This document shows, piece by piece, positions 42,838 to 51,940 of a DNA stretch of 64,000 bases (position 1 is the first letter of the stretch; each line of letters begins with the position of its first letter). The stretch lies in contig JACJXD010000009.1 of the NCBI GenBank assembly GCA_020636845.1, forward strand, positions 34,760 to 98,759. Reading direction: 5' to 3'. The translations under genes were made by a program, and so were the position numbers. The notes under the pieces were generated by a model. That model had not been told where the DNA came from. It saw only the letters and a program-made list of their open reading frames with translations, and searched no databases. The stretch is from Bacteroidales bacterium. Its GTDB lineage: Bacteria > Bacteroidota > Bacteroidia > Bacteroidales > Tenuifilaceae.

Positions 42838-45831
42838 ATGCAAAATATCAATACAGATCAGTCGTACCTAAATTCTTACCAACTCGACATTTACGACACC
42901 TCTTTCGACAAGTTGATGCAAAAGCGTATTTACAAGGTTCTTTTAATTTGCAGCAGCTACGACGCTTTTATGCTGGAAGAGGATGGCAGAATAGACGAGC
43001 AAATTTTTAACGAATACGTTTCGTTAAACCTAAGGTATCCTCCTGTTTTTATCCAGGCACGCACGGCACGGGATGTTATTAGAATTCTTCAGGAAGAGCA
43101 TATCGATCTAATAATATCCATGCTGAATGTTGGCGAGATTGATACTTTCAACATGGCCAAAATGCTGAAGGGGCGCTACCCCGATATTCCTATTGTAGTG
43201 CTAACACCCTTTTCCAGAGAAGTTTCGCTTAGACTGCAAAACGAGGATTTAAGCGCTATCGACTACGTGTTTTGCTGGCTGGGTAATGCAGATTTACTGC
43301 TTGCCATAATAAAACTAATTGAGGATAAAATGAACGCCGAACACGACATTTTGGAAATTGGCGTTCAGGCTATTATCCTTGTCGAAGATTCTATTCGCTA
43401 CTACTCATCGTTTCTGCCCAACATATACAAAATTGTATTCCGTCAGGCTCGAAGTTTCATGACCGAAGCGCTGAACGAGCATCACAGGATGTTACGAATG
43501 CGCGGCCGTCCAAAAATTCTTTTGGCCACAAACTTCGAAGAGGCAATGGAATTGTATAGAAAATTCAGCAACAATGTGTTGGGCATTATCTCCGATATTA
43601 GCTATAAAGTTGATAACAAGCGCGACCACCAAACGAAAGCAGGCCTTCGTTTATGTAAGCTTATTAGAGCCGAAGATCCGCACATGCCGTTTCTACTTCA
43701 ATCGTCCGACATAAGCAATAAAATTTATGCCGACGAAATGGGCGTAGGATTTCTACACAAATACTCCAAAACATTCAGCATAGAGTTACGCAACTACATT
43801 TTAAACAACTTTGGGTTTGGTGAGTTTATTTTCAGAGACCCGGACACCATGAAAGAAGTTGCCAAAGCAAGCGATTTAAGCCAACTTCAACAGCATTTGC
43901 TTACCATTTCGGACCGTTCGTTAGTTTACCACTCAAGCCACAACGATATTTCGAAATGGCTTTACGCCCGTGCAATATTCTCCATTGCACAACTTTTTAA
44001 ACCCATGACCCTTAAGGATTTCAAAACTACCGACGATGCCCGAAAATTTCTCTACAATGCCATATCGGCATACAGGCTTAGTAAGGGTCGCAGTATTATT
44101 GCCAAGTTTAACCGTAAAACCTTCGACGAGTATAAATTTTTCTCCCGAATAGGCGAAGGATCAATCGGCGGAAAAGCCAGAGGGCTTGCCTTTATTAATC
44201 AGGTAATACGTAATCATCAGCTATCCAGCAAATATCCCGATGTAATTATTACCATTCCCCGAACCGTAGTAATAAGCACTGACCTGTTCGACGAATTTAT
44301 GGAGAATAACAACCTATACTCCATTGCCTTACAGGACATCTCCGACGAGGAAATACTAAAAACATTTATTACCGCAAAATTACCTCCCGCCTTAAAAACC
44401 GACCTTCGCAAAGTTCTTTCAATATTCCATCGTCCTTTGGCTGTTCGTTCGTCCAGCAAGTTAGAAGACTCCCATTATCAGCCATTTGCCGGGATATACT
44501 CCACGTACATGATTCCATACTCCTCCGAAATGGAGGTAATGCATAAAATGCTTTGCCAAGCAATAAAGGCAGTTTACGCATCGGTATTTTACAGGGCAAG
44601 CAAAGCATACATGAATGCCACACAAAATGTAATTGACGAAGAAAAAATGGGAATTGTAATTCAGGAAATTTGTGGCAATCAGTACGAAAATATGTATCTG
44701 CCAACCTTGTCGGGAGTAGCCCGGAGCATAAACTACTACCCGCTTGGCTCCGAAAAACCCGAGGATGGCATTGCCAGCATTGGCTTCGGTCTTGGTAAGT
44801 TAATTGTTGATGGAGGTGTGGCCTTGCGCTTTTCGCCTAAATACCCAAAGAAAATTCTGCAACTATCGAATCCCGAAATGGCCTTACGCCAAACACAAAA
44901 GAGTTTTTACGCGCTAAACTTAGACCCGGAATCGTTCTCCCCCATGGTTGATGACAGTACAAACCTGTTAAAGGTTGACATAAACGATGCCCTGCAACTA
45001 CCCGATTTACGTTTCGTAACCTCAACATACGATTACCATAGCGGAATAATCCGCGACGGATTTTACGATGAAGGTAAAAAACTGCTCACCTTTGCTCCTA
45101 TTTTAAAGCATAATACAATTCCGCTAGCCCAAATCATTCAGGATTTGCTACAAATTGGACAAAAGGAAATGAATAACCACATCGAAATAGAATTTGCCCT
45201 TAACATGAATACGGGCAAGGGCTTTCCTAAAGTATTTAACTTTTTACAAATCAGGCCAATTGTTTTAAGCGACCAAACCGAGGAAATAATTTGGGATGAA
45301 ATTGACTATAGCCAAGCCATCATCCTATCGAATTCGGCACTTGGGCACGGAACCGTAAAGAACCTAACCGACTTTGTTTACGTAAAGCCCGATAAATTTA
45401 ATCCTGCAGAGACAAAAACAATTGCTCAAGAAGTTGAAAAAATAAATCAATATTTCATCGAAAAAAAACGTAATTATGTTCTTGTTGGCCCTGGACGATG
45501 GGGAAGCAGCGACCCATGGCTGGGAATTCCAATAAAATGGTCGCAAATTTCGGAGGCAAGGGTTATTGTTGAGGCAGGATTGGAGAACTTCCGTGTTGAT
45601 CCAAGTCAAGGAACCCATTTCTTTCAAAATCTCACATCGTTCCGCGTGGCATACTTAACAATCAACCCATACATGAACGATGGTTCTTACGATTTAGAAT
45701 ACTTAAATAGTTTGCCATCTAAAATTGAAACAGAACATGTTAGATGCGTAAAATTTAGTAGCCCATTAACCGTTCAGGTTGATGCAAAACTTAATCGCGG
45801 TATCATTTTGAAACCAAAAAACAACTCGTAA
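42838..45831 (+). CDS. PEP/pyruvate-binding (PPDK_N-like) protein with two receiver-like domains
   Basis: The 997-aa protein begins with a receiver-like domain (residues ~30-165) whose phospho-acceptor position is Met95, so it is a pseudo-receiver. A second (about 177-330) has acidic residues in LVEDS and Asp253 in IISDIS and could be phosphorylated. From ~437 on it resembles the ATP-grasp domain of PEP synthase (GEGSIGGKARGL, LAVRSSSKLEDSHYQPFAGIY). The swivelling phosphohistidine domain and the PEP-binding barrel are not seen; the C terminus instead carries LVGPGRWGSSDPWLGIP. True PEP synthesis is therefore doubtful. The frame also opens at a TTG at 42805, but the ATG at 42838 is preferred. 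Confidence 0.75.
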   Translation: MQNINTDQSYLNSYQLDIYDTSFDKLMQKRIYKVLLICSSYDAFMLEEDGRIDEQIFNEYVSLNLRYPPVFIQARTARDVIRILQEEHIDLIISMLNVGEIDTFNMAKMLKGRYPDIPIVVLTPFSREVSLRLQNEDLSAIDYVFCWLGNADLLLAIIKLIEDKMNAEHDILEIGVQAIILVEDSIRYYSSFLPNIYKIVFRQARSFMTEALNEHHRMLRMRGRPKILLATNFEEAMELYRKFSNNVLGIISDISYKVDNKRDHQTKAGLRLCKLIRAEDPHMPFLLQSSDISNKIYADEMGVGFLHKYSKTFSIELRNYILNNFGFGEFIFRDPDTMKEVAKASDLSQLQQHLLTISDRSLVYHSSHNDISKWLYARAIFSIAQLFKPMTLKDFKTTDDARKFLYNAISAYRLSKGRSIIAKFNRKTFDEYKFFSRIGEGSIGGKARGLAFINQVIRNHQLSSKYPDVIITIPRTVVISTDLFDEFMENNNLYSIALQDISDEEILKTFITAKLPPALKTDLRKVLSIFHRPLAVRSSSKLEDSHYQPFAGIYSTYMIPYSSEMEVMHKMLCQAIKAVYASVFYRASKAYMNATQNVIDEEKMGIVIQEICGNQYENMYLPTLSGVARSINYYPLGSEKPEDGIASIGFGLGKLIVDGGVALRFSPKYPKKILQLSNPEMALRQTQKSFYALNLDPESFSPMVDDSTNLLKVDINDALQLPDLRFVTSTYDYHSGIIRDGFYDEGKKLLTFAPILKHNTIPLAQIIQDLLQIGQKEMNNHIEIEFALNMNTGKGFPKVFNFLQIRPIVLSDQTEEIIWDEIDYSQAIILSNSALGHGTVKNLTDFVYVKPDKFNPAETKTIAQEVEKINQYFIEKKRNYVLVGPGRWGSSDPWLGIPIKWSQISEARVIVEAGLENFRVDPSQGTHFFQNLTSFRVAYLTINPYMNDGSYDLEYLNSLPSKIETEHVRCVKFSSPLTVQVDAKLNRGIILKPKNNS

Positions 45832-45897
45832 GCTACAATTAGTAACTAAAAAAGTCAAAAATATGCTCAACATCATATTTTTATATGCTAATTTTCT

Positions 45898-45928
45898 TTT
45901 GAAATGTCATTTTTAAACATCAATTTTG
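45898..45928 (+). promoter_or_regulatory. Candidate gdhA promoter
   Basis: TTTG (45898-45901), 19 nt, then CAATTTTG (45921-45928), one mismatch to TAnnTTTG. It is followed by a small AGGAG/CTCCT hairpin. The leader would be about 67 nt. Confidence 0.35.
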
Positions 45929-46001
45929 GGAAACTTTTTAAGGAGTTCTATTGCTCCTAAATTAAACAAAACGATTTAAAACCATTAAAAACAAGTTAGC
46001 G

Positions 46002-47339
46002 ATGGATGTTAATAAACTAATGGCTGAACTTGAAAAGAAACACCCAGGTGAGGTGGAGTATTTACAGGCCGTACGCGAAGTATTAGAGTCAATTGAAGAG
46101 GTTTACAATCAAAACCCTCAATACGAATCTGCAAAGATTATTGAGCGTTTAATTGAACCTGACCGTATTTTTACATTTAAAGTGCCCTGGATGGACGATG
46201 AAGGAAACATTCACGTAAACCTTGGTTACCGCGTTCAGTTCAACAATGCAATTGGACCTTACAAAGGCGGCTTACGTTTCCACCCAAGTGTAAACCTTTC
46301 TATTTTAAAATTCTTAGGTTTCGAACAAATTTTCAAGAACTCTCTTACCACATTGCCTATGGGCGGTGCTAAAGGTGGTAGCGATTTCAACCCTAAAGGA
46401 CGCAGCGATAACGAAGTTATGCGTTTCTGCCAAGCTTTCATGTTAGAACTTTGGAAACACATTGGTCCTGAAACCGACGTTCCTGCTGGTGATATAGGTG
46501 TTGGTGGTCGTGAAATTGGCTTCCTATTCGGAATGTACAAGAGACTTGCAAGAGAAAATACCGGCGTATTAACTGGTAAAGGTATCAACTGGGGAGGTTC
46601 ATTAGTTCGTCCTGAAGCTACCGGTTTTGGTGCAACCTACTTTGCAAAAGAAATGCTTGCTACTAAAGGCACATCATTTGCTGGCAAACGCGTAGCTATT
46701 TCTGGTTTTGGTAACGTTGCATGGGGTGCTGTTACTAAAGTTACCGAATTAGGTGGTAAAGTTGTTACTATTTCAGGTCCTGATGGATATATTCTTGACG
46801 AGGCTGGTATCAGCGGTGAAAAAATTAACTACATGCTCGAACTTCGTGCTTCGAACCAAGATATCGTTGAACCTTATGCTAAGAAATTCCATGGTTCAAA
46901 ATTCGTAGCTGGCAAACGTCCATGGGAAGTTAAAGTTGACATTGCTATGCCTTGTGCAACTCAAAACGAACTTGGCAAAGCCGATGCAGAAGCATTAGTA
47001 AAGAATGGCGTTGTTTGCATTGCTGAAGCAGCTAACATGCCTTGTACTCCAGAAGCTATCGAAATCTTCCAAAAACATAAGATTTTATTTGCCCCTGGTA
47101 AAGCTGTAAACGCTGGTGGTGTTGCAACTTCAGGTCTTGAAATGAGCCAAAACAGCATGAAGTTAAGCTGGAGCAGCGAAGAAGTTGACGCTCGTTTACA
47201 TCAGATTATGAAGAACATTCACGAAGCTTGTGTTAAACACGGTACCGAAAAAGATGGTTACGTTAACTACGTTAAAGGTGCCAACATCGCTGGTTTCGTA
47301 AAAGTTGCCAACGCTATGCTTGACCAAGGCTTAATTTAA
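46002..47339 (+). CDS. gdhA: NADP-specific glutamate dehydrogenase
   Basis: The 445-aa protein is a hexameric-type GDH: PYKGGLRFHPSVN, LPMGGAKGGSDFNPKGRS with the catalytic lysine, VPAGDIGVGGREIGFLFG, the Rossmann loop SGFGNVAWGA and EAANMPCTPEA. It interconverts 2-oxoglutarate plus ammonia and glutamate, linking nitrogen assimilation to the 2-oxoglutarate made or used by KorAB. Codon use differs from neighbours (many GGT, GCT, CGT, AAC), as expected of a highly expressed gene. It is monocistronic with a perfect-stem terminator. Confidence 0.95.
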   Translation: MDVNKLMAELEKKHPGEVEYLQAVREVLESIEEVYNQNPQYESAKIIERLIEPDRIFTFKVPWMDDEGNIHVNLGYRVQFNNAIGPYKGGLRFHPSVNLSILKFLGFEQIFKNSLTTLPMGGAKGGSDFNPKGRSDNEVMRFCQAFMLELWKHIGPETDVPAGDIGVGGREIGFLFGMYKRLARENTGVLTGKGINWGGSLVRPEATGFGATYFAKEMLATKGTSFAGKRVAISGFGNVAWGAVTKVTELGGKVVTISGPDGYILDEAGISGEKINYMLELRASNQDIVEPYAKKFHGSKFVAGKRPWEVKVDIAMPCATQNELGKADAEALVKNGVVCIAEAANMPCTPEAIEIFQKHKILFAPGKAVNAGGVATSGLEMSQNSMKLSWSSEEVDARLHQIMKNIHEACVKHGTEKDGYVNYVKGANIAGFVKVANAMLDQGLI

Positions 47340-47363
47340 GCATTACCTTTAAACATCATAATT

Positions 47364-47389
47364 AGAAAGGCTCATTAATGAGCCTTTCT
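47364..47389 (+). terminator. Terminator after gdhA
   Basis: A 26-bp perfect palindrome: AGAAAGGCTCATT followed by its complement. It sits 25 nt after the gdhA stop and lacks a long T-run. Confidence 0.75.
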
Positions 47390-47412
47390 ATGTTTATAAA
47401 AACCATATAACT

Positions 47413-47823
47413 ATGAGCACAACATCTACAATTACTTATGTTGGCGATTTGCATACCGAAGCCACTCATACCCGTTCGGGGGTAAAAATTTCTACCGATG
47501 CACCCGTTGACAATCAGGGTAAAGGCGAATGTTTTTCGCCTACCGATTTACTTGCTACCGCACTTGGCGCATGTATGGTAACAATTATGGGGATTGCCGC
47601 TCGCACACACGGATTCAACATTGACGGAACAAAAATTGAGATACAAAAAGTAATGGCAACCAGCCCCCGGAGAGTTGGTGAAGTTATTATCGATTTGAAT
47701 TTTCCTTCGGATTATTCGCCTAAAGAGAAAAAATTTATTGAAGCAGCGGCTAAAGAATGCCCTGTTGCACAAAGCCTTCACCCTAACATTAAGCAAACCA
47801 TTCACTTCCACTATGGAAAATAA
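47413..47823 (+). CDS. OsmC family peroxiredoxin-like protein
   Basis: The 136-aa protein has the OsmC/Ohr/YhfA fold. The two redox cysteines are Cys54 (ALGACMVT) and Cys116 (AKECPVAQSL). The sequence SPTDLLATALGAC is typical of the YhfA/OsmC branch, not of Ohr. It is likely to reduce organic or fatty-acid hydroperoxides in the cytosol with a thiol donor. It lies 73 nt after gdhA beyond a terminator and is followed by a bidirectional terminator shared with fabD. Confidence 0.87.
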   Translation: MSTTSTITYVGDLHTEATHTRSGVKISTDAPVDNQGKGECFSPTDLLATALGACMVTIMGIAARTHGFNIDGTKIEIQKVMATSPRRVGEVIIDLNFPSDYSPKEKKFIEAAAKECPVAQSLHPNIKQTIHFHYGK

Positions 47824-47853
47824 AAAAACGCCCTTTACTACGGGCGTTTTCTT
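47822..47853. terminator. Bidirectional terminator between osmC-like gene and fabD
   Basis: AAAACGCCC (47825-47833) pairs with GGGCGTTTT (47842-47850), flanked by A-run and T-run, located between two convergent genes. Confidence 0.85.
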
Positions 47854-47870
47854 TATTATAGAACGTTTTT

Positions 47871-48755
47871 TTATAGTCCCTGCTTACCGTCGGTAGCAAC
47901 ATTTTTATCGATTTTTTTAACTAACCCTTGAAGTACACTTCCAGGTCCTAACTCGGTAAACGAAGTAGCACCATCGGCAATCATATTCTGAACGGTTTGT
48001 GTCCAACGTACTGGCGCAGTTAACTGGGCAACTAAGTTTTTCTTTATTTCTTCGGGTTCAACCGTTGGCTTAGCGGTTACATTTTGATAAACAGGACATA
48101 CAGGTTTGCTGAACGGGGTACTATTAATAGCCGCTTCCAACTCCTTGCGAGCAGGCTCCATTAACGGAGAGTGAAAAGCTCCGCCAACTGCTAATTTTAA
48201 TGCTCTTTTAGCACCAGCCTCGGTAAGTTTCTGACAAGCAGCATCAATTCCTTTTATCGAGCCCGAAATAACCAACTGTCCGGGACAATTATAATTTGCA
48301 GGAACAACAACCTCGCTAATCGATTTACAAACATTTTCAACAGTAGCATCGTCGAGACCAATAACCGCTGCCATTGTTGAGGGTTCGATATCACATGCTT
48401 TTTGCATTGCCATAGCACGTGCAGAAACTAACCGCAACCCATCCTCGAAACTCAGCGCACCGGCAGAAACTAAAGCAGAAAACTCTCCTAACGAGTGACC
48501 TGCCACCATGTCCGGCTTAAACTCGTTGCCCAATACTTTAGCCAATATTACCGAATGCAAAAAAATAGCCGGTTGCGTTACCTTTGTTTGCTTTAAATCC
48601 TCGCTGGTTCCAGCGAACATTAAATCGGTTATTCTAAAACCTAAAATTGAATTTGCCTTTTCGAAAAGGTCTTTAGCCAAAGGGGAATTATCGTATAGGT
48701 CTTTACCCATACCCACAAACTGTGCCCCTTGACCAGGAAATACAAATGCTTTCAT
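47871..48755 (-). CDS. fabD: Malonyl-CoA:ACP transacylase
   Basis: The 294-aa protein has the FabD active site: GQGAQFVGMG for the oxyanion hole, Ser88 in GHSLGEFSAL, the arginine in LVSARAMAMQKA and the histidine in GGAFHSPLM. It transfers malonyl from CoA to ACP for fatty-acid synthesis in the cytosol. No other fab gene is adjacent. It has its own promoter with a leader of about 95 nt that carries a GGCAT/ATGCC hairpin (48806-48818). Confidence 0.94.
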   Translation of the reverse strand: MKAFVFPGQGAQFVGMGKDLYDNSPLAKDLFEKANSILGFRITDLMFAGTSEDLKQTKVTQPAIFLHSVILAKVLGNEFKPDMVAGHSLGEFSALVSAGALSFEDGLRLVSARAMAMQKACDIEPSTMAAVIGLDDATVENVCKSISEVVVPANYNCPGQLVISGSIKGIDAACQKLTEAGAKRALKLAVGGAFHSPLMEPARKELEAAINSTPFSKPVCPVYQNVTAKPTVEPEEIKKNLVAQLTAPVRWTQTVQNMIADGATSFTELGPGSVLQGLVKKIDKNVATDGKQGL

Positions 48756-48855
48756 TAGTTTTTAAATTAGTAATTAATCAAATCCACCAAGTATTAAAAT
48801 TATTAGGCATTATATGCCATAAACTTTATACTTTTTTGCCATGCAGAATCGAATA

Positions 48856-48888
48856 CAAATGTAAATTATTTTACACAATGAAACCAAA
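48856..48888 (-). promoter_or_regulatory. fabD promoter
   Basis: On the minus strand TTTG (48888-48885), 21 nt, then TACATTTG (48863-48856). Both elements match the Bacteroidota consensus. Confidence 0.6.
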
Positions 48889-48939
48889 AACGCGAATTTG
48901 GAAATTGTCTAAATTTTAGCAGAAGTTTACACTTTTGTT

Positions 48940-49548
48940 TTAAGCAGATGCCCCAAATTCAAACGAAGCAATGGGAACTTCGTTTAACACCTCCGACATT
49001 TTTACAATTTTGATATCACCATTTGAACTAACCGCAATTTCCGAACTAAAAATTTTGTTCGATTGCGCAACTGTACAAAACAAAGTAATAGTATTACTTG
49101 ACTTTCGTAGAACCGGAGGGATAATACAATTTTCTACCATTTCTAGCAACTCTTTAGTAGGAAGAATATCAAATTCGATATCGTCGAAACTACTGAAAAG
49201 CAAAATCCGACCATTTAACTCCACCTGGTTTGCCAAAACAGTTCTACAATAATCAAACATGTTTCCCAAATCAATTTTAGGGTGTTCTACCTCGTTTGCC
49301 CTTTGCCATGCACTAATTGTACCATCTAGCAAAATAGTATCAATACCATTGTCGAGCAACCTGTAAACCGTAATTGGCGTTACGCCCATATCGAATACCG
49401 TGTATAACGAAAATCGAGAGTAAAACGGCAAATTTTCCCTTTTACACTCACAGTTACCTAAAGCAATAACCGAAGAACCAAGGTTTCGTTTTACCTCGTT
49501 AACAAGTCTAGCAATTGTTTCCTTATCGATACTTTCCACTACCTCCAA
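48940..49548 (-). CDS. Hypothetical protein, non-ATG start
   Basis: I do not recognise this protein of about 202 aa. It has no signal peptide or membrane helix and a mixed alpha/beta pattern. Notable segments are ALGNCECKRE and the LNGRILLFSSFDDIEFDILPTKE region. The first codon of the open frame is TTG (49548); a GTG at 49539 would give MESIDKETIA and is an alternative. No ATG is available near the N terminus. It is flanked by fabD and a divergent barrel gene and is probably monocistronic. Confidence 0.6.
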   Translation of the reverse strand: MEVVESIDKETIARLVNEVKRNLGSSVIALGNCECKRENLPFYSRFSLYTVFDMGVTPITVYRLLDNGIDTILLDGTISAWQRANEVEHPKIDLGNMFDYCRTVLANQVELNGRILLFSSFDDIEFDILPTKELLEMVENCIIPPVLRKSSNTITLFCTVAQSNKIFSSEIAVSSNGDIKIVKMSEVLNEVPIASFEFGASA

Positions 49549-49808
49549 ATTACGACAGTGTAATATATTGATTTATAAAACATAAGTCAATACATGAATG
49601 GTACTGTTAATAATTTTCCAATTACCATTTTCCCCAAAAAGTATGTTGCCCATTTAGTTTACAGTACAATTGGATAAAATATATTTTACCCCTAAAAAAA
49701 GGAATGTTCATAAATTAATGATTCAACTTAACGTAAAGTATTGCATTTCTTTTCGATACAAATATATTTTTCCGTACTTTGCATACAAAACCAAAAAACA
49801 CCTAACCT

Positions 49809-50528
49809 ATGAAGAAAATACTTTTAGTAATAACTGCGTTGCTAAGCTATGGAATTGCCAGTGCACAGCTGTTCACAGTATTTGGTCACGATGTGGGGTT
49901 TATTTACCTAGGCCCAAAATTAGGTATGAACTTTTCGAAATTTACCGATTTCAATGGAATGTACGAAGACAATAAATTTGGTTACGAACTCGGTGCTGTA
50001 GGGGAATTCGGGTTCACCTCAAGATTTTCGATACAAACAGAACTTGTGTTTTTCAATAAAGGTAGTAAGGATGAAAATTTCGGAAAAATTCGAATGAATT
50101 ACATTGGAATTCCTCTACTTGCCAAATACACCTTTAAGGCTTTCGGGTTAAGTAACATTTATGCAATGGGGGGAACCTTTGCAAATGTTAGAGTGGGTGG
50201 AGAAGTTATATACGACAATGGAGAAACTTTTCCCTTAGGCTCCGATTTAAAAAAATACGAGTGGGGTTTAGGCCTAGGAGCTGGTGCCGAGTATAAACTA
50301 AAATCAGGCATTGCAGGGCTAGATTTGCGATACTATTTAGGCATTACCGATATTCACTCTAACGATAATATTAAAACTCGAACCCGTTCCATAGAAATAG
50401 TATTGTCTTACAAATTCGACATGGTTGATTTATTTTTCAAGTTGAAGAAGAAAAACAATAATAACGATGTTGAAAGCGTAGAAGGCGAACAAAACGTCAA
50501 AGGCCTAAAAGTTGAAAACAGGAACTAA
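49809..50528 (+). CDS. Outer-membrane beta-barrel protein (porin/PorT-like family)
   Basis: The 239-aa protein has a signal peptide (MKKILLVITALLSYGIASAQ) and alternating strands with Gly and aromatic residues (YLGPKLGMNFSKF, FGYELGAVGEFGF, YEWGLGLGAGAEYKL, SIEIVLSYKF), as expected of an 8-10 strand barrel of the PF13568 type. The C-terminal 40 residues are charged and Asn-rich (KLKKKNNNNDVESVEG) and extend past the barrel, which is unusual since the last strand normally ends the protein. Function is unknown. Confidence 0.8.
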   Translation: MKKILLVITALLSYGIASAQLFTVFGHDVGFIYLGPKLGMNFSKFTDFNGMYEDNKFGYELGAVGEFGFTSRFSIQTELVFFNKGSKDENFGKIRMNYIGIPLLAKYTFKAFGLSNIYAMGGTFANVRVGGEVIYDNGETFPLGSDLKKYEWGLGLGAGAEYKLKSGIAGLDLRYYLGITDIHSNDNIKTRTRSIEIVLSYKFDMVDLFFKLKKKNNNNDVESVEGEQNVKGLKVENRN

Positions 50529-50552
50529 ATTTAGACTGATAGCATTAAAAGA

Positions 50553-50574
50553 AAAAGCCGCTTAAGCGGCTTTT
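50553..50574. terminator. Bidirectional terminator
   Basis: AAAAGCCGCTT followed by its complement AAGCGGCTTTT, between the convergent barrel and transporter genes. Confidence 0.85.
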
Positions 50575-50588
50575 CTTGTGTAAGAAAC

Positions 50589-51374
50589 TTATAAATCCTT
50601 TGCTTCTACAATAAGTTTACGAGAATCTTCTTTACCCAAATACCTGTCGATTATTCCGTGCATTAAGTAGATTAAAGGAGTTAAAACTATGGCTAAGAAA
50701 ATCTTATATAAATACTGTATTAACCCAACAGCCAAAACTTGGTTAAAAGTCCAGTTTCCAAGAAGGTAAAAAGCAATGTAAAGAACCAAAAAACTATCGA
50801 CTATCTGCGAAATAACGGTAGAACCGGTTGCCCTTAACCATAAATACTTGTGTTGAGTTATTATCCTGAAATAGTGAAATGAATACGCATCGACCAGCTG
50901 ACCAACAAGGAAAGCGGTAATTGAACCGGCAATAATTCCCAATCCCTGTCTGAAAATGGAACTATAGGCAAAATCGATGTTAAAAGGGTTACCGCTTGGA
51001 TCGACATTGTTGTTTTGAAGCCAAAAATCGGCAGGAGGCGATTGCGTTGCAAAGTAAATAACTATAAAAGAATAGAGGATCATTCCCGCCCCCACAAAGC
51101 TAATCCGCCTTACACCACTTCGTCCAAAATATTCGTTTATAATATCCGAAATAATGAACACTAACGGCCAAATAAGCACGCCTACGCTCATGTCTAAATT
51201 GAGCAACGAATCTCCAATAAATGGTAATGCTAAAGGTGGAACGTTTAGAATTTTTTCGACAGAAAGAATTTTAACACCAATAACTTCTGCAATTAACGCA
51301 TTTGTCAGAAATAATACGGAAAGAATAAAAAACAGCCTATGTTTTTTAGGCATGTCATCAATTGTCTGCTCCAT
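50589..51374 (-). CDS. Queuosine precursor transporter (YhhQ/VUT family)
   Basis: The 261-aa protein has about six membrane helices. LTNALIAEVIGVKIL, VFIISDIINEYFG, and FLVGQLVDAYSFHYFR with VISQIVDSFLVLYIAFYL are features of the YhhQ/VUT family that takes up 7-cyano-7-deazaguanine or related queuosine precursors. No queuosine synthesis genes are in the window. Two tandem -7 boxes (51401-51408, 51380-51387) precede the ATG; a second Met at residue 8 is an alternative start. Confidence 0.87.
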   Translation of the reverse strand: MEQTIDDMPKKHRLFFILSVLFLTNALIAEVIGVKILSVEKILNVPPLALPFIGDSLLNLDMSVGVLIWPLVFIISDIINEYFGRSGVRRISFVGAGMILYSFIVIYFATQSPPADFWLQNNNVDPSGNPFNIDFAYSSIFRQGLGIIAGSITAFLVGQLVDAYSFHYFRIITQHKYLWLRATGSTVISQIVDSFLVLYIAFYLLGNWTFNQVLAVGLIQYLYKIFLAIVLTPLIYLMHGIIDRYLGKEDSRKLIVEAKDL

Positions 51375-51940
51375 CTATTCAAAATTAACCAATTGCTAAT
51401 CAAATTTATAAAAAATATATTTAGTTCAAAACTTCAACGTAATTACAACTTTACAAAAAAAACCGCTTCGCATCAAAATTTATTTTCTTAATCGCAATTC
51501 ACAACAATATAAACGCTGATATAAGATTCCGTTCAAACTCAAATGGAACAAACCGAACAGCGGCTACATACCCCTCTAAAAAAATCTATTAGTTTAGAAT
51601 TTCAAAACAGAAACAACCCGATAAAAACCTCATTCATTCGAACTAACCTACCCATAAAAAAACTCTACATAAACTCTCAACAGATTTCAACTCTTTATAC
51701 ACGATCTAACTAAAATTTAGACGGTAACATTTATTCTGATTGCGTTTGGTACGTTTTAAATCAACGATTAACGGCAAAACAGCTATCTTGCCCGATAATT
51801 GATTAACCCATTTTAATTGGTAAATACAACAGGAATATTTAAACGTTAAAAATTGACCTTTAATGGATTAAATTAGTATTTCGAACAATAATTTTTGTAC
51901 ATTTAAAGGGTTTTATAACCACTTCTCATCTCCATCGTCA
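51375..51940. other. 566-nt intergenic region before the signalling operon
   Basis: An AT-rich stretch separates the transporter from the start of the large plus-strand operon. The transporter promoter occupies 51380-51430. For the rightward operon only near-matches to TAnnTTTG are seen (TACATTTA at 51898-51905). No RNA gene or strong hairpin was recognised. Confidence 0.45.
51401..51430 (-). promoter_or_regulatory. Promoter of the queuosine precursor transporter
   Basis: On the minus strand TTTG (51430-51427), 18 nt, then TAAATTTG (51408-51401). A second exact box, TAATTTTG (51387-51380), ends 5 nt before the ATG and would give a leaderless transcript. Confidence 0.55.

Noticed and set aside
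44369..44704. 111-codon minus-strand frame
   Set aside because: Antisense shadow of the PEP-synthase-like ATP-grasp domain.
49670..49975. 101-codon plus-strand frame
   Set aside because: Overlaps the start of the barrel gene in another frame; the barrel frame has a signal peptide and family motifs.
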